NCBI RefSeq assembly: GCF_024055665.1
Contig: NZ_JAMXMC010000001.1
Span: forward strand, 434,001 to 498,000
DNA from: Ideonella oryzae
Lineage (GTDB): Bacteria; Pseudomonadota; Gammaproteobacteria; Burkholderiales; Burkholderiaceae_C
Direction: 5' to 3'
DNA length: 64,000 bases
Shown: positions 27,279-34,704 of the stretch, one piece after another
How positions within the stretch are numbered: the first letter of the stretch is position 1
Layout: every line of letters starts with the position of its first letter
The notes under the pieces: model-generated
What the model was told of the DNA's origin: nothing
Database searches by the model: none
Seen by the model: only the letters and a program-made list of their open reading frames with translations
Translations under genes and position numbers: made by a program

Positions 27279-28580
27279 TCAGGAGGGGCGTTGGGCGAGG
27301 TAGCGTCGCATCAATGGCCGCGCCGTCAGGCCATGCACCACGATGGATGTCGCGACCGTCCACAGCGTCAAGGACACGAGCGTGTCGGCCACTCGACCGT
27401 CAAGACCATGGTGCAGCGCAAAGGCCAGGTAGTAGACGGAACCGATCCCGCGGATGCCGAACCACGAGATCATCGAACGCTGCGAGCGCGTCAGCCGCTC
27501 GCCCAAGGTGGCGGGCAGCGCGGACATCGGCCTGAGCACGATCAGCACCAGGGGGACGAACCACCAGGCAGCCGTCAGTGGCTGCGCATAGGGCAGCATG
27601 GCACCCACCAGCAGCACCAACGTCAATTCGACCAGCTTCTCCAGTTGCCCGTTGAACAGCTGCACCGAGTCGCGCATGGTCTCGCTGGCGTGGTGCGAGT
27701 GCGTCGCGCGGATTTCGTAGGAATGACCGGCCGCCGCAGGCGAGCGCCCCAGCGGCTTGCTGCCCACCATGGGATGCTCGCGCACGCGTTGAAGAGCCAG
27801 GCCGCTGGCGAAGACCGCGAGAAACCCGGAGGCTTGAAGAAACTGGGCCAGTCCGTAGGACAGCGCAATCAGCCCGAGCCCGAGGAAGACATCCAGCCCC
27901 AGGGCCTCGCCATGGCGGGCGCGCAGATAGACGACCAGTTGCCCTGTCACCGCGCCGACAGCCAGGCCGATGGCGACGCCGCCGGCCGTCGCCCACCCCA
28001 GGGTCAGAAGCCACCAATGCGACGGGCTGAACCCCGTGCCGTGAAGGCCGAGCAGACCCAGGCCCAGCATTGCGAATGGAAACGCCGCGCCATCGTTGAG
28101 CCCGCCTTCGCCCCCCAGGCTGAACCCCACCCGATCCGGATGACTCCCGGCTTCGGCTTGTACGCCGGAGGCCAGGACGGGGTCTGTCGGGGCGAGGATG
28201 GCGCCAAGAAGCACGGCTCCGCCGAGCGGCAGCCCGAGGCCCCAGACCCCGACCAGGGTGATCAGCCCGACCATGACCGCCATCGAGACGAAGGCCAGTC
28301 GCAGCGGCAGACGCCAGCGCCGGTCCCGAAGGGGCACCCCCAGTTGCAGTCCCACGGCGAACAAGGACACGAGCAGAGCGACTTCGCTGACGACTTCCAG
28401 CAAGGCCGCGTACCGCGTCGGATCGGGCGTCAGCACGTTCAGCGCCGCGGGCCCTAAGAGCCACCCAAGCGCCAGATACACCATGGCGCTGCTGAGCGGA
28501 AGCCGCCCCAGCCAGGTGCCCAGCAGCACCAGCGCGAGCAGAAGCACCCCGGCGAACAAAGACCAGCCCGCGAACGACAT
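27279..28580 (-). CDS. CPA1-type Na+/H+ antiporter
   Basis: A 433-residue inner-membrane cation/proton exchanger with about 12 hydrophobic segments. Family landmarks are the unwound-helix region GAILAPTDPVLASGVQ, with the transport Asp in PTDP, and the EGGLNDGAAFPFAMLGLGLL block with the ND pair. GIRGIGSVYYLAFALH occurs near the C-terminus. No C-terminal RCK/TrkA domain is present. ATG at 28580 follows GGGAAGGA. Likely role is Na+ (or K+) export and pH balance. It stands alone. Confidence 0.93.
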   Translation of the reverse strand: MSFAGWSLFAGVLLLALVLLGTWLGRLPLSSAMVYLALGWLLGPAALNVLTPDPTRYAALLEVVSEVALLVSLFAVGLQLGVPLRDRRWRLPLRLAFVSMAVMVGLITLVGVWGLGLPLGGAVLLGAILAPTDPVLASGVQAEAGSHPDRVGFSLGGEGGLNDGAAFPFAMLGLGLLGLHGTGFSPSHWWLLTLGWATAGGVAIGLAVGAVTGQLVVYLRARHGEALGLDVFLGLGLIALSYGLAQFLQASGFLAVFASGLALQRVREHPMVGSKPLGRSPAAAGHSYEIRATHSHHASETMRDSVQLFNGQLEKLVELTLVLLVGAMLPYAQPLTAAWWFVPLVLIVLRPMSALPATLGERLTRSQRSMISWFGIRGIGSVYYLAFALHHGLDGRVADTLVSLTLWTVATSIVVHGLTARPLMRRYLAQRPS

Positions 28581-28735
28581 GTGTTCCTTCCCATCAGGGT
28601 GGCGCCGGGTCCTGCGACCGGGTAGGAGACAAACCGACAGGGTGGAGCGCGCTACGCTTGGATGGGGTTGAGCATACGCCGAGGAGGCATCCTGGCGCCG
28701 CACGCGGCGTCAGGCTTGACTCTCAAGACGGTTGC

Positions 28736-29692
28736 TCAGTCCCCGGCCTCAGGCCGCTCGCCCCGCCACTCGCTGCGGCGCTTTTTCTGCATCGCCTCCT
28801 TGCGCGCCTGATGGGCGGCCTCCACCCCCTCGGCGGCCTGCTGCCAGGCGGCAAAGCCATCCGGTGTTTCCAGGGTCAGGCGGCCAATGATGCCGGTGCG
28901 GAAGTCGTTGATGACCAGCTCGGCCGCTTTCTGCAGGTTCGCCCGGCCACCGGCCTGCACCGCGCCGCGCTGGCGGGCGATGGCCTCCAGCAGCGCCTCG
29001 GCCTTGAGCGCGGCGGTGCCGGCAGGCAGCTTGTAGCGGGCCTCGATCAGGCCGGGGTAGTCGGGCTGCAGGGTCTCCAGCAGTTCCAGCGCCACCTCTT
29101 CGTCGTCGTAGGCGTTGTGGCCCACCGAGCCGGCCGCGGCCAGGTGAAAGCCGCTTTGGGGCACGATGATCTTGGGCCAGAGCATGCCGGGCGTGTCGAA
29201 CAGGTAGGCGCCCTTGTCCAGGTTGATGCGCTGCTCGTTTTTGGTGATGCCAGCCTCGTCCCCCGTCTTGGTGGCCTTCTTGCCCACCAGGGTGTTGATC
29301 AGCGTGGACTTGCCGACGTTGGGCACGCCGCAGATCAGGATGCGCAGCGGCTTGTCCATGGTGCCGCGGTTGGGCATCAGCTCGCGGCAGGCCCCGGCCA
29401 GGCGCTGGGCTGGCGCGCGCTCGCTGGCGTCCAGGGCAATGGCGCGGGTGTCCGGCTGGGCGTTGAAGTGCGCCAGCCACAGCGCGGTGCGCTCTGGGTC
29501 GGCCAGATCCTGCTTGTTGAGCACCTTCAGCGCGGCCTTGCCGCGGGTCATTTCGGCCAGCAGGGGGTTGCTGCTGGAGCCCGGCAGGCGGGCATCCAGC
29601 AGTTCGATCACCACGTCGATGCCGGCCTTCAGCCGCTCGCCGATGGCCTTGCGCGTGGCATGCATGTGTCCGGGGAACCACTGCACGGTCAT
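28736..29692 (-). CDS. ylqF: ribosome biogenesis GTPase YlqF/RbgA-type
   Basis: A 318-residue circularly permuted GTPase that acts late in 50S subunit assembly. G motifs occur in permuted order: G4 NKQD (about 60), then G1 GVPNVGKST (about 121), then G3 DTPG (about 167). The N-terminus VQWFPGHMHATRKAI and the C-terminal RNA-binding helical domain (LQKAAELVINDFRTGIIGRLTLE) are typical. Length agrees with RbgA/YlqF (about 280-320). The tail is Lys/Arg-rich. Monocistronic. Confidence 0.95.
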   Translation of the reverse strand: MTVQWFPGHMHATRKAIGERLKAGIDVVIELLDARLPGSSSNPLLAEMTRGKAALKVLNKQDLADPERTALWLAHFNAQPDTRAIALDASERAPAQRLAGACRELMPNRGTMDKPLRILICGVPNVGKSTLINTLVGKKATKTGDEAGITKNEQRINLDKGAYLFDTPGMLWPKIIVPQSGFHLAAAGSVGHNAYDDEEVALELLETLQPDYPGLIEARYKLPAGTAALKAEALLEAIARQRGAVQAGGRANLQKAAELVINDFRTGIIGRLTLETPDGFAAWQQAAEGVEAAHQARKEAMQKKRRSEWRGERPEAGD

Positions 29693-29781
29693 GGGTGTCG
29701 CTCCAGTGCCCGCACCGGTGCCCGGGTGGGCGCGGTCAGGCAGAAAAACCTCGTATTGTCCCTGTCGCCGTGGCGATGCGT

Positions 29782-30276
29782 TCAGGGGCGGTCGTCGTGG
29801 TCGCAGACCGGGTCGAGCCCGTGGGCGCTGTCTTCCACGATGCCTTCGGGTGTCAGCCCCACATGGAAGACCTGGCAGAACGGGTTGTCATAGCGGTAGG
29901 ACCAAACCGTCTGATGGTGGTAATGCACCTGCCACGTCCAGGACGGCGGGCCCAGCAGTTCCCGCAGCTGGTCCTGGGTCATGCCCGGGCGCACCTGCAG
30001 AAAGTGGGCCTCGTCCAGCACGTTCTCGGCCTTCTGCATCCGGCCCTGGGCGTCAAAGTCGACCATGCAGGCCTGCCGCGCATAGGCGCCGAACCAGTAC
30101 GTCCAGCGCTGGCTGCCGTCGGCGTGCGGCCAGGTTTCGGTGGGTGCGCCCAGCCGGGTCCGCACGCTGTCCGTCGTCTGGCCCACCTGCGGATCCAGCC
30201 CGCAGGTGGCACAGCCGGTCAGACCCAGCACAGCCAGCAGGCCGGTGCTGCTCAACACGCGGTTCAGCATCTTCAT
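29782..30276 (-). CDS. SmpA/OmlA-like outer-membrane lipoprotein
   Basis: A 164-residue lipoprotein with lipobox VLGLTGCATC. Two repeated segments resemble the BamE/SmpA fold: VGQTTDSVRTRLGAPTETWPHADGSQRWTYWF and VRPGMTQDQLRELLGPPSWTWQVHYHHQTVWSYRY. BamE is a small accessory of the Bam complex; this tandem-domain form is a distinct lipoprotein whose role is not known. ATG at 30276 is preferred to GTG at 30288, which would directly abut the GGAG. The tail is Asp/His-rich. Confidence 0.85.
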   Translation of the reverse strand: MKMLNRVLSSTGLLAVLGLTGCATCGLDPQVGQTTDSVRTRLGAPTETWPHADGSQRWTYWFGAYARQACMVDFDAQGRMQKAENVLDEAHFLQVRPGMTQDQLRELLGPPSWTWQVHYHHQTVWSYRYDNPFCQVFHVGLTPEGIVEDSAHGLDPVCDHDDRP

Positions 30277-30312
30277 GATGACGCTCACTCCTTGTCGTCG
30301 CAGGTGCCGGGC

Positions 30313-30759
30313 TCAGTCTGCCCGCGCCAGCGCATTGCGCAGTTGCACCAGGGATTCGCGCAGCCGCACCACCTCGTCCAGCGAACAGCCCGTGGCCTCC
30401 CCCACGCAGGCCGGAATGCCCTTGGCGAGTTCGCCCAGTTGGCGGCCGCTCTCGGTCAGGTGGATGAGGACTTGGCGCTCATCACGCTGCGCCCGTTGCC
30501 GTTCCAGCACGCCCTGAGCGGCCAGCCGTTTGAGCAAGGGGGTCAGCGTGGCCGAATCCAGGAACAGCCGCTCGCCAATCTGCGAGACGGTCAGCCCATC
30601 TTGCTCCCACAGCACCAGCATCACCAGGTACTGCGGATAGGTCAGCCCCAGCGGCTTGAGCAGGCGCCGGTAGATCTTGTTGAGCGCCAGCATCGTGGAG
30701 TACACGGCAAAGCACAGCTGATCATCCAGCCGCGGTGGCACGGCAAGAAGGGGAGACAA
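30313..30759 (-). CDS. ohrR: OhrR-type MarR-family peroxide-sensing repressor
   Basis: About 148 residues. The family signature [42 protein letters not shown] includes the reactive Cys in QLCFA that senses organic hydroperoxides. The winged helix follows ([22 protein letters not shown]) with the wing Arg-Asp-Glu-Arg. No ATG start exists: TTG at 30759 puts the Cys at residue 16 as in known OhrR proteins, while GTG at 30741 or GTG at 30783 remain possible. No clear ribosome-binding site precedes any of them. No ohr peroxiredoxin gene is adjacent, so the target lies elsewhere or expression is purely autoregulatory. Confidence 0.88.
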   Translation of the reverse strand: MSPLLAVPPRLDDQLCFAVYSTMLALNKIYRRLLKPLGLTYPQYLVMLVLWEQDGLTVSQIGERLFLDSATLTPLLKRLAAQGVLERQRAQRDERQVLIHLTESGRQLGELAKGIPACVGEATGCSLDEVVRLRESLVQLRNALARAD

Positions 30760-30776
30760 AGACAGAGAGTTTTTAG

Positions 30777-30788
30777 ATCGCACGCGAT
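30777..30788. promoter_or_regulatory. probable OhrR operator
   Basis: ATCGC-AC-GCGAT is a perfect palindrome just upstream of the proposed ohrR start, embedded in an AT-richer stretch. Its position fits an autoregulatory operator. Family sites in other bacteria differ, so this is inference. Confidence 0.45.
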
Positions 30789-30863
30789 ATTCTAGGGCGA
30801 ACCCAGGCAATGGCCTTTGAACCAGGTCGGGATTAGGCCCTCCAAGAGATCCACATCCGCACT

Positions 30864-31125
30864 GGACAAGCTTGTGGACAAGCCGTGACCGGCGATTGCA
30901 AGTGGCTGATTCTGCTCATCTTCTGTCACATTGCCTTAAAAATCGGCAGGCCCGGACGGCCCATTCCAGCACCGGTCCACACAGACACTGCACAAGCCTG
31001 TGGATAAGCCGGTGACGGCCCACGCAAACCCTTGTCAGCCCAGGCTCTCCAACGAAATGCCTCATAAACAGGCACCCCACTGTCCAGGAACCGCTGCTTC
31101 ACAGCGTGCTTGTCAAGACTTGACA
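30864..31125 (+). repeat. DnaA-box-bearing repeat, copy A (gene-free 30760-31237)
   Basis: The gene-free stretch of about 480 bases holds a structured repeat. Elements in order are TGTGGACAA (30873, one mismatch to the DnaA box), TTCTGTCACATTGCC (30921-30935), TGTGGATAA (30999-31007, a perfect DnaA box on the minus strand) and the palindrome TGTCAAG-A-CTTGACA (31111-31125). The same elements at the same spacing recur 2,801 bases to the right. Internally it looks like two tandem units, each containing an ACAAGCNTGTGGA box. No ORF is conserved within it. Confidence 0.85.
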
Positions 31126-31237
31126 GGCCGATGTCGGCCGATGCGCGTGCCAGATAAGCAGGCGCCGAAATCTTCGTTGGCCCCCACCGTGGCGCCCCGC
31201 AAGATCACGCTCCTCGTTCCCCCTGGAGCTCGCCACC

Positions 31238-31831
31238 ATGTCTTCGTCGCCCATGCGCTTGATCCTTGTTCCGGGCCTGCATGGCAGCGAGCCCCAGCAC
31301 TGGCAGAGCTGGCTGGAGCAACGCCATCCCGAGGCGCGGCGCCTGTCCGTGCCCGATTGGGACACCCCGGCGTTGGATGACTGGGCCGAGCGGCTCGACC
31401 AGGCCATCCAGCAGGCTCCGGGCAGCGACTGGATCCTGGTGGCGCACAGCTTCGGCTGCCTCACCACGGCCCGCTGGGCCAGCCGCCATGCCACGGCGCG
31501 GGTGCGTGCCGCGCTGCTGGTGGCACCGGCCAACCCGGCGCGCTTCCAAATCGATCCCGAGTGGCTGAACAGCCCGCTGCCCTTCCCGGCCACCGTGGTG
31601 ACCAGCCGCAACGACCCCTGGTTCGACGGCGCCGAAGCCACGCAGCTGGCCCGGCGCTGGGGCGCCAGCACCTGGGATGCCGGTCATGTGGGCCATGTGA
31701 ACGTGGCATCGGGCCACGGCCCGTGGCCGCTGGCCGAGGCGCTGCTGGAGGCACTGGCGCACGGGCCCGGCACAGCGCGGCACCGTGACTTCCTGCCGGA
31801 CCAGCACGAACTCGTCGCCAGCTCCCCCTAG
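31238..31831 (+). CDS. RBBP9/YdeN-type serine hydrolase
   Basis: A 197-residue alpha/beta-hydrolase of the RBBP9/YdeN group. The oxyanion strand LILVPGLHGSEPQHWQSWLE is followed by the nucleophile elbow VAHSFGC (Ser about 70). The acid is Asp in VTSRNDPWFD and the base is His in GHVNVASGHGPWP, so the triad is complete. Family members cleave small esters or peptides; substrate is unknown. It is the first of three genes bracketed by the twin repeats. Confidence 0.9.
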   Translation: MSSSPMRLILVPGLHGSEPQHWQSWLEQRHPEARRLSVPDWDTPALDDWAERLDQAIQQAPGSDWILVAHSFGCLTTARWASRHATARVRAALLVAPANPARFQIDPEWLNSPLPFPATVVTSRNDPWFDGAEATQLARRWGASTWDAGHVGHVNVASGHGPWPLAEALLEALAHGPGTARHRDFLPDQHELVASSP

Positions 31832-31926
31832 ACCAAGGGGACCACCCGCCCAGGTCGGACACACACGGGCGGTAACAACTGGTTAACCTTCGGGCTGCCC
31901 CTGTTCTTGATCCAGCCGAGGTTGCC

Positions 31927-33180
31927 TTGAAGTTCCGCCCCACCACCCTGCTCTGCGCCGTCACCCTGGCCTGCGCCTTCGCCGCGCCGGCCCATGCCGT
32001 CTCTCAGGTGAGCCAGACCACGCTGAGCAGCAACGCCAAGCGGCTGATCTCCTACCGCCACCAGCGCCACCTGTTCGTCACGGCGGACGGCCGCTTTCAC
32101 ATCATCGCCAATCTGTCGGGCCAGAGCGGCTCCACCGCGGCGCTGAACCTGCAGTCCTCGGACGACGGTCTGGTGTGGACGCAGCAGCGCAAGCTGGGCT
32201 ACACCGACAACAGCAGCGTTTCGGACAGCGCGCTCGACGGCAACGTGCTGACCGTCGTCTACCAGTGCAATGATGGCCTGGTGCGCCTGGCCACCGCCAC
32301 CTACGACCCCGCCAGCAAGAGCTGGTCGAATTTCACGGTCGAAAAGGTGCCGCGTGTGGACAGCAGCTACAACGCGGTCAACCCGAGCTTCGCGGTGGAC
32401 GGCAACGGCAACCTCTGGGTGGCCTATGTGCAGGAAGAGATGAGCACCGGCAACGTCGGCATCGTGGCCTACCGCAAGTCGGCCGACAAAGGCACCTGGG
32501 CCAGCGCCAAGCAGTTCTTCGGTGATGTGAATGCCAGCGCGCCCTTCGGCAGCGACAAGCGCAGCGCCCGTCTGGTGAGCCTGCCGGACGGGATCGGCAT
32601 GCTGTTCAGCTACGGGCCGAACATCTACTGGACCGAGCGCAAGCTCAAGGGCGGCGCCGACCTGGTCTGGAACAGCCCCACGCTGATGCTGGCGGGCACG
32701 CCGGATGGGGACCCGATGTCCAGCCACTTCAGCACGGTGGTCGATGGCGTGGGCAATGTGTTCGCGGCCTTCACCGATGCCGGCAACCTCTACGTCAACC
32801 GGCGCGATGCCATCACCCGCCAGTGGTACAGCGCCCCGCAGACGGTGCTGAGCTCGACCAAGAATCCCACGGCCAAGCCGGTCTATGCCCAGCTGGCCTG
32901 GTTGGGTGGCACCCGGCTGGCACTGGCCACCAACCTGGCGGCCAACACCGGCATCTACCTGGCCCAGACGACGGCCGGCGCCGGCTTCAAGTGCGCCGAG
33001 CTGGCCAGGCACGACGGTTTCGACACCACGGTCTACAAGTTCGACGAACCTCGCATCGAACTGCCGGCCTTCCCGGCGGGCACCGTGCCGCTGCTGCAGC
33101 AGTTCCAGACCTTGGACGAATCGGTCCAGTACGCCGCCGGCTTCCGCTTCGACCCGGCCGCCCCCAAGGGCTGCAACTGA
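31927..33180 (+). CDS. secreted sialidase-like beta-propeller protein, unknown function
   Basis: A 417-residue exported protein. The signal peptide is cleaved after about residue 24 (FAAPAHA-V). The mature part contains repeated beta-propeller blades with BNR/sialidase-like features (LQSSDDGLVWTQQRKLGY; SFAVDGNGNLWVAYVQEE; VVDGVGNVFAAFTDAGNLYVNRRD). The Arg triad needed for sialidase activity cannot be assigned, so catalysis is doubtful; it may bind carbohydrate. Translation starts at TTG 31927, with GAGG five bases upstream and no nearer ATG before the signal peptide. It is convergent with the lipoprotein gene, only seven bases apart. Confidence 0.8.
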   Translation: MKFRPTTLLCAVTLACAFAAPAHAVSQVSQTTLSSNAKRLISYRHQRHLFVTADGRFHIIANLSGQSGSTAALNLQSSDDGLVWTQQRKLGYTDNSSVSDSALDGNVLTVVYQCNDGLVRLATATYDPASKSWSNFTVEKVPRVDSSYNAVNPSFAVDGNGNLWVAYVQEEMSTGNVGIVAYRKSADKGTWASAKQFFGDVNASAPFGSDKRSARLVSLPDGIGMLFSYGPNIYWTERKLKGGADLVWNSPTLMLAGTPDGDPMSSHFSTVVDGVGNVFAAFTDAGNLYVNRRDAITRQWYSAPQTVLSSTKNPTAKPVYAQLAWLGGTRLALATNLAANTGIYLAQTTAGAGFKCAELARHDGFDTTVYKFDEPRIELPAFPAGTVPLLQQFQTLDESVQYAAGFRFDPAAPKGCN

Positions 33181-33187
33181 GACCGCC

Positions 33188-33571
33188 TCAGGGCGTGGCA
33201 GGGGCGCTGGCGCCCGGCGCCTTCAGCCGCCAGACCGTCTGGGCGGCAGACACGGCCGCCGGGGCTGCGCAACGACCGTCCCCGCGGCCGGTGATGCCCC
33301 CCGAGGGTGCACACAGGCGCCGCCCTGTGGCGTCGTACAGCACATTGAACTGGTCGCAGCAGGGGGCCACGAACAGGTAGGCCGTGGCACCGGCATGCGG
33401 CAAGGCCAGGATCTCCACCGCCTCGGCCTCTTGGGGCGCCTGCTCGAAAGCGGCGATGCGCTGCGAGAGCCAGTCTGGCAGCGCCGGGCCCGACGCCGGC
33501 TGGGCGCAGGCGCCCAGGCTGCCGGCCAGGCACAGGCCGGCACCCCAACGAAGGAGGACTTTGCTGTTCAT
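33188..33571 (-). CDS. small lipoprotein with Cys-rich conserved motif
   Basis: A 127-residue lipoprotein with lipobox LAGSLGACAQ. The mature part has a Trp-Leu helix (PDWLSQRIAAFEQAP) and a conserved Cys-rich stretch (VAPCCDQFNVLYDATGRRLCAPSGG, then GRGDGRC). The latter resembles the DUF6970 type found in envelope proteins of Bacteroidetes and Proteobacteria. The four mature cysteines suggest disulfides. Function unknown. Confidence 0.75.
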   Translation of the reverse strand: MNSKVLLRWGAGLCLAGSLGACAQPASGPALPDWLSQRIAAFEQAPQEAEAVEILALPHAGATAYLFVAPCCDQFNVLYDATGRRLCAPSGGITGRGDGRCAAPAAVSAAQTVWRLKAPGASAPATP

Positions 33572-33664
33572 CGCGCCATCTTCGTGCCGGTGAGGCGCCA
33601 GGCGGCCGCAATTCCCGACTTTTTCAATCGAGTATCGTCGGCCACAGTGCTCCACATCCAGCAG

Positions 33665-33927
33665 GGACAAGCCTGTGGAAAAGCCCTGACCCAAGGCCGC
33701 AAGCCCTTGATCTGAAAGCGCTTCTGTCACATTGCCGCAAAAAACGGCACCCCGCTGTCTGGGCAGGACCGTCCACTCCACAGCCAGGCTGGACAAGCCT
33801 GTGGATAAACCCGGGAGGGACCACGCAAGCCCTTGTCAGGTCAGGAGGCCGCTTGGATTGCCGCAAAAGACAGCACGGCCGTTCGTCAGTCCCGGCCCCC
33901 GATTGCCAGCCTTGTCAAGGCTTGACA
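33665..33927 (+). repeat. DnaA-box-bearing repeat, copy B (gene-free 33572-34061)
   Basis: The gene-free stretch of about 490 bases contains the second copy: TGTGGAAAA (33674), TTCTGTCACATTGCC (33722-33736, identical to copy A), TGTGGATAA (33800-33808, perfect DnaA box) and TGTCAAG-G-CTTGACA (33913-33927). The first three elements sit at offsets 0, 48 and 126 in both copies, so they align without gaps; the palindrome is shifted by one base. A further ACAAGCCTG word at about 33957 may be the remnant of another unit. Confidence 0.85.
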
Positions 33928-34061
33928 GGGCCCGCCGGAGCCCGGTCTGGCCTAGCACAAGCCTGCCCGAGAGGTGGGCCGCGGGGGCATGCGGGCCCGG
34001 GCTACAGTGGCGCGCACAGCGGCCGGTGGTTCGGCCGCGTCCAACCCCCTCACACTCCACC

Positions 34062-34700
34062 ATGTCCGATCTGCTGACCCAGCTCCAGTGGCGTTACGCC
34101 ACCAAGAAGATGGACCCGGCCCGCGCCGTGCCCGCCGAGAAAGTCGACCGCATCCTTGAGGCCATCCGCCTGACCGCCAGCTCCAGCGGCCTGCAGCCCT
34201 ACTCGGTGCTGGTGGTGAGCAACCCCGAGGTGCGCGCCAGGATCCGCGCCCATGCCTGGGACCAGGCGCAGATCACCGACGGCTCGCACCTGCTGGTGTT
34301 TGCCGCCTGGGACCACTACACGCCCGAGCGCATCAATGCGATGTTCGACCTCGTCAACGAGGAGCGCGGCATCCGCAACGAAGGCTGGGAAGCCTATCGG
34401 CAGAAGCTGCTGTCCACCTACCCGCTGCGCAGCCCGGAAGACAACTTCCAGCACGCCGCGCGCCAGGCCTACATCGGCCTGGGCACGGCCTTGATCGCCG
34501 CGGCCGAGCAAGGCGTGGACGCCACGCCGATGGAAGGCTTCGAGCCCCACAAGGTCGACGAGATCCTGGGGCTGAAGGCCAAGGGCCTGCGCTCGGTCGT
34601 GATCCTGCCGCTGGGCTACCGCGCCGCCGAAGGCGACTGGCTGGTCGACCTCAAGAAGGTGCGGCGCCCGCGCAGCGAGTTCGTGATCGAGGTGAAGTGA
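34062..34700 (+). CDS. nitroreductase-family NAD(P)H-dependent oxidoreductase
   Basis: A 212-residue FMN enzyme of the NfsB/NfnB group, which reduces nitro compounds or quinones with NAD(P)H. Landmarks are the FMN-phosphate region RYATKKMDPAR, the segment ILEAIRLTASSSGLQPYSVLVVSN, the AARQAYIGLGTALIAAAEQGVDATPMEGF block and LPLGYRAAEGDW near the end. No SD-like sequence is evident before the ATG. It is convergent with the second chemoreceptor gene, four bases apart. Confidence 0.92.
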   Translation: MSDLLTQLQWRYATKKMDPARAVPAEKVDRILEAIRLTASSSGLQPYSVLVVSNPEVRARIRAHAWDQAQITDGSHLLVFAAWDHYTPERINAMFDLVNEERGIRNEGWEAYRQKLLSTYPLRSPEDNFQHAARQAYIGLGTALIAAAEQGVDATPMEGFEPHKVDEILGLKAKGLRSVVILPLGYRAAEGDWLVDLKKVRRPRSEFVIEVK

Positions 34701-34704
34701 GGCG

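Noticed and set aside
30864-33927. Replication origin
   Set aside because: Only two perfect DnaA boxes plus two degenerate ones, no AT-rich unwinding element and no dnaA/dnaN/gidA neighbours; better described as diverged repeats.
30864-33927. Insertion sequence or transposon ends
   Set aside because: The repeats are direct, not terminal inverted, no transposase or integrase lies between them and no target-site duplication is visible.
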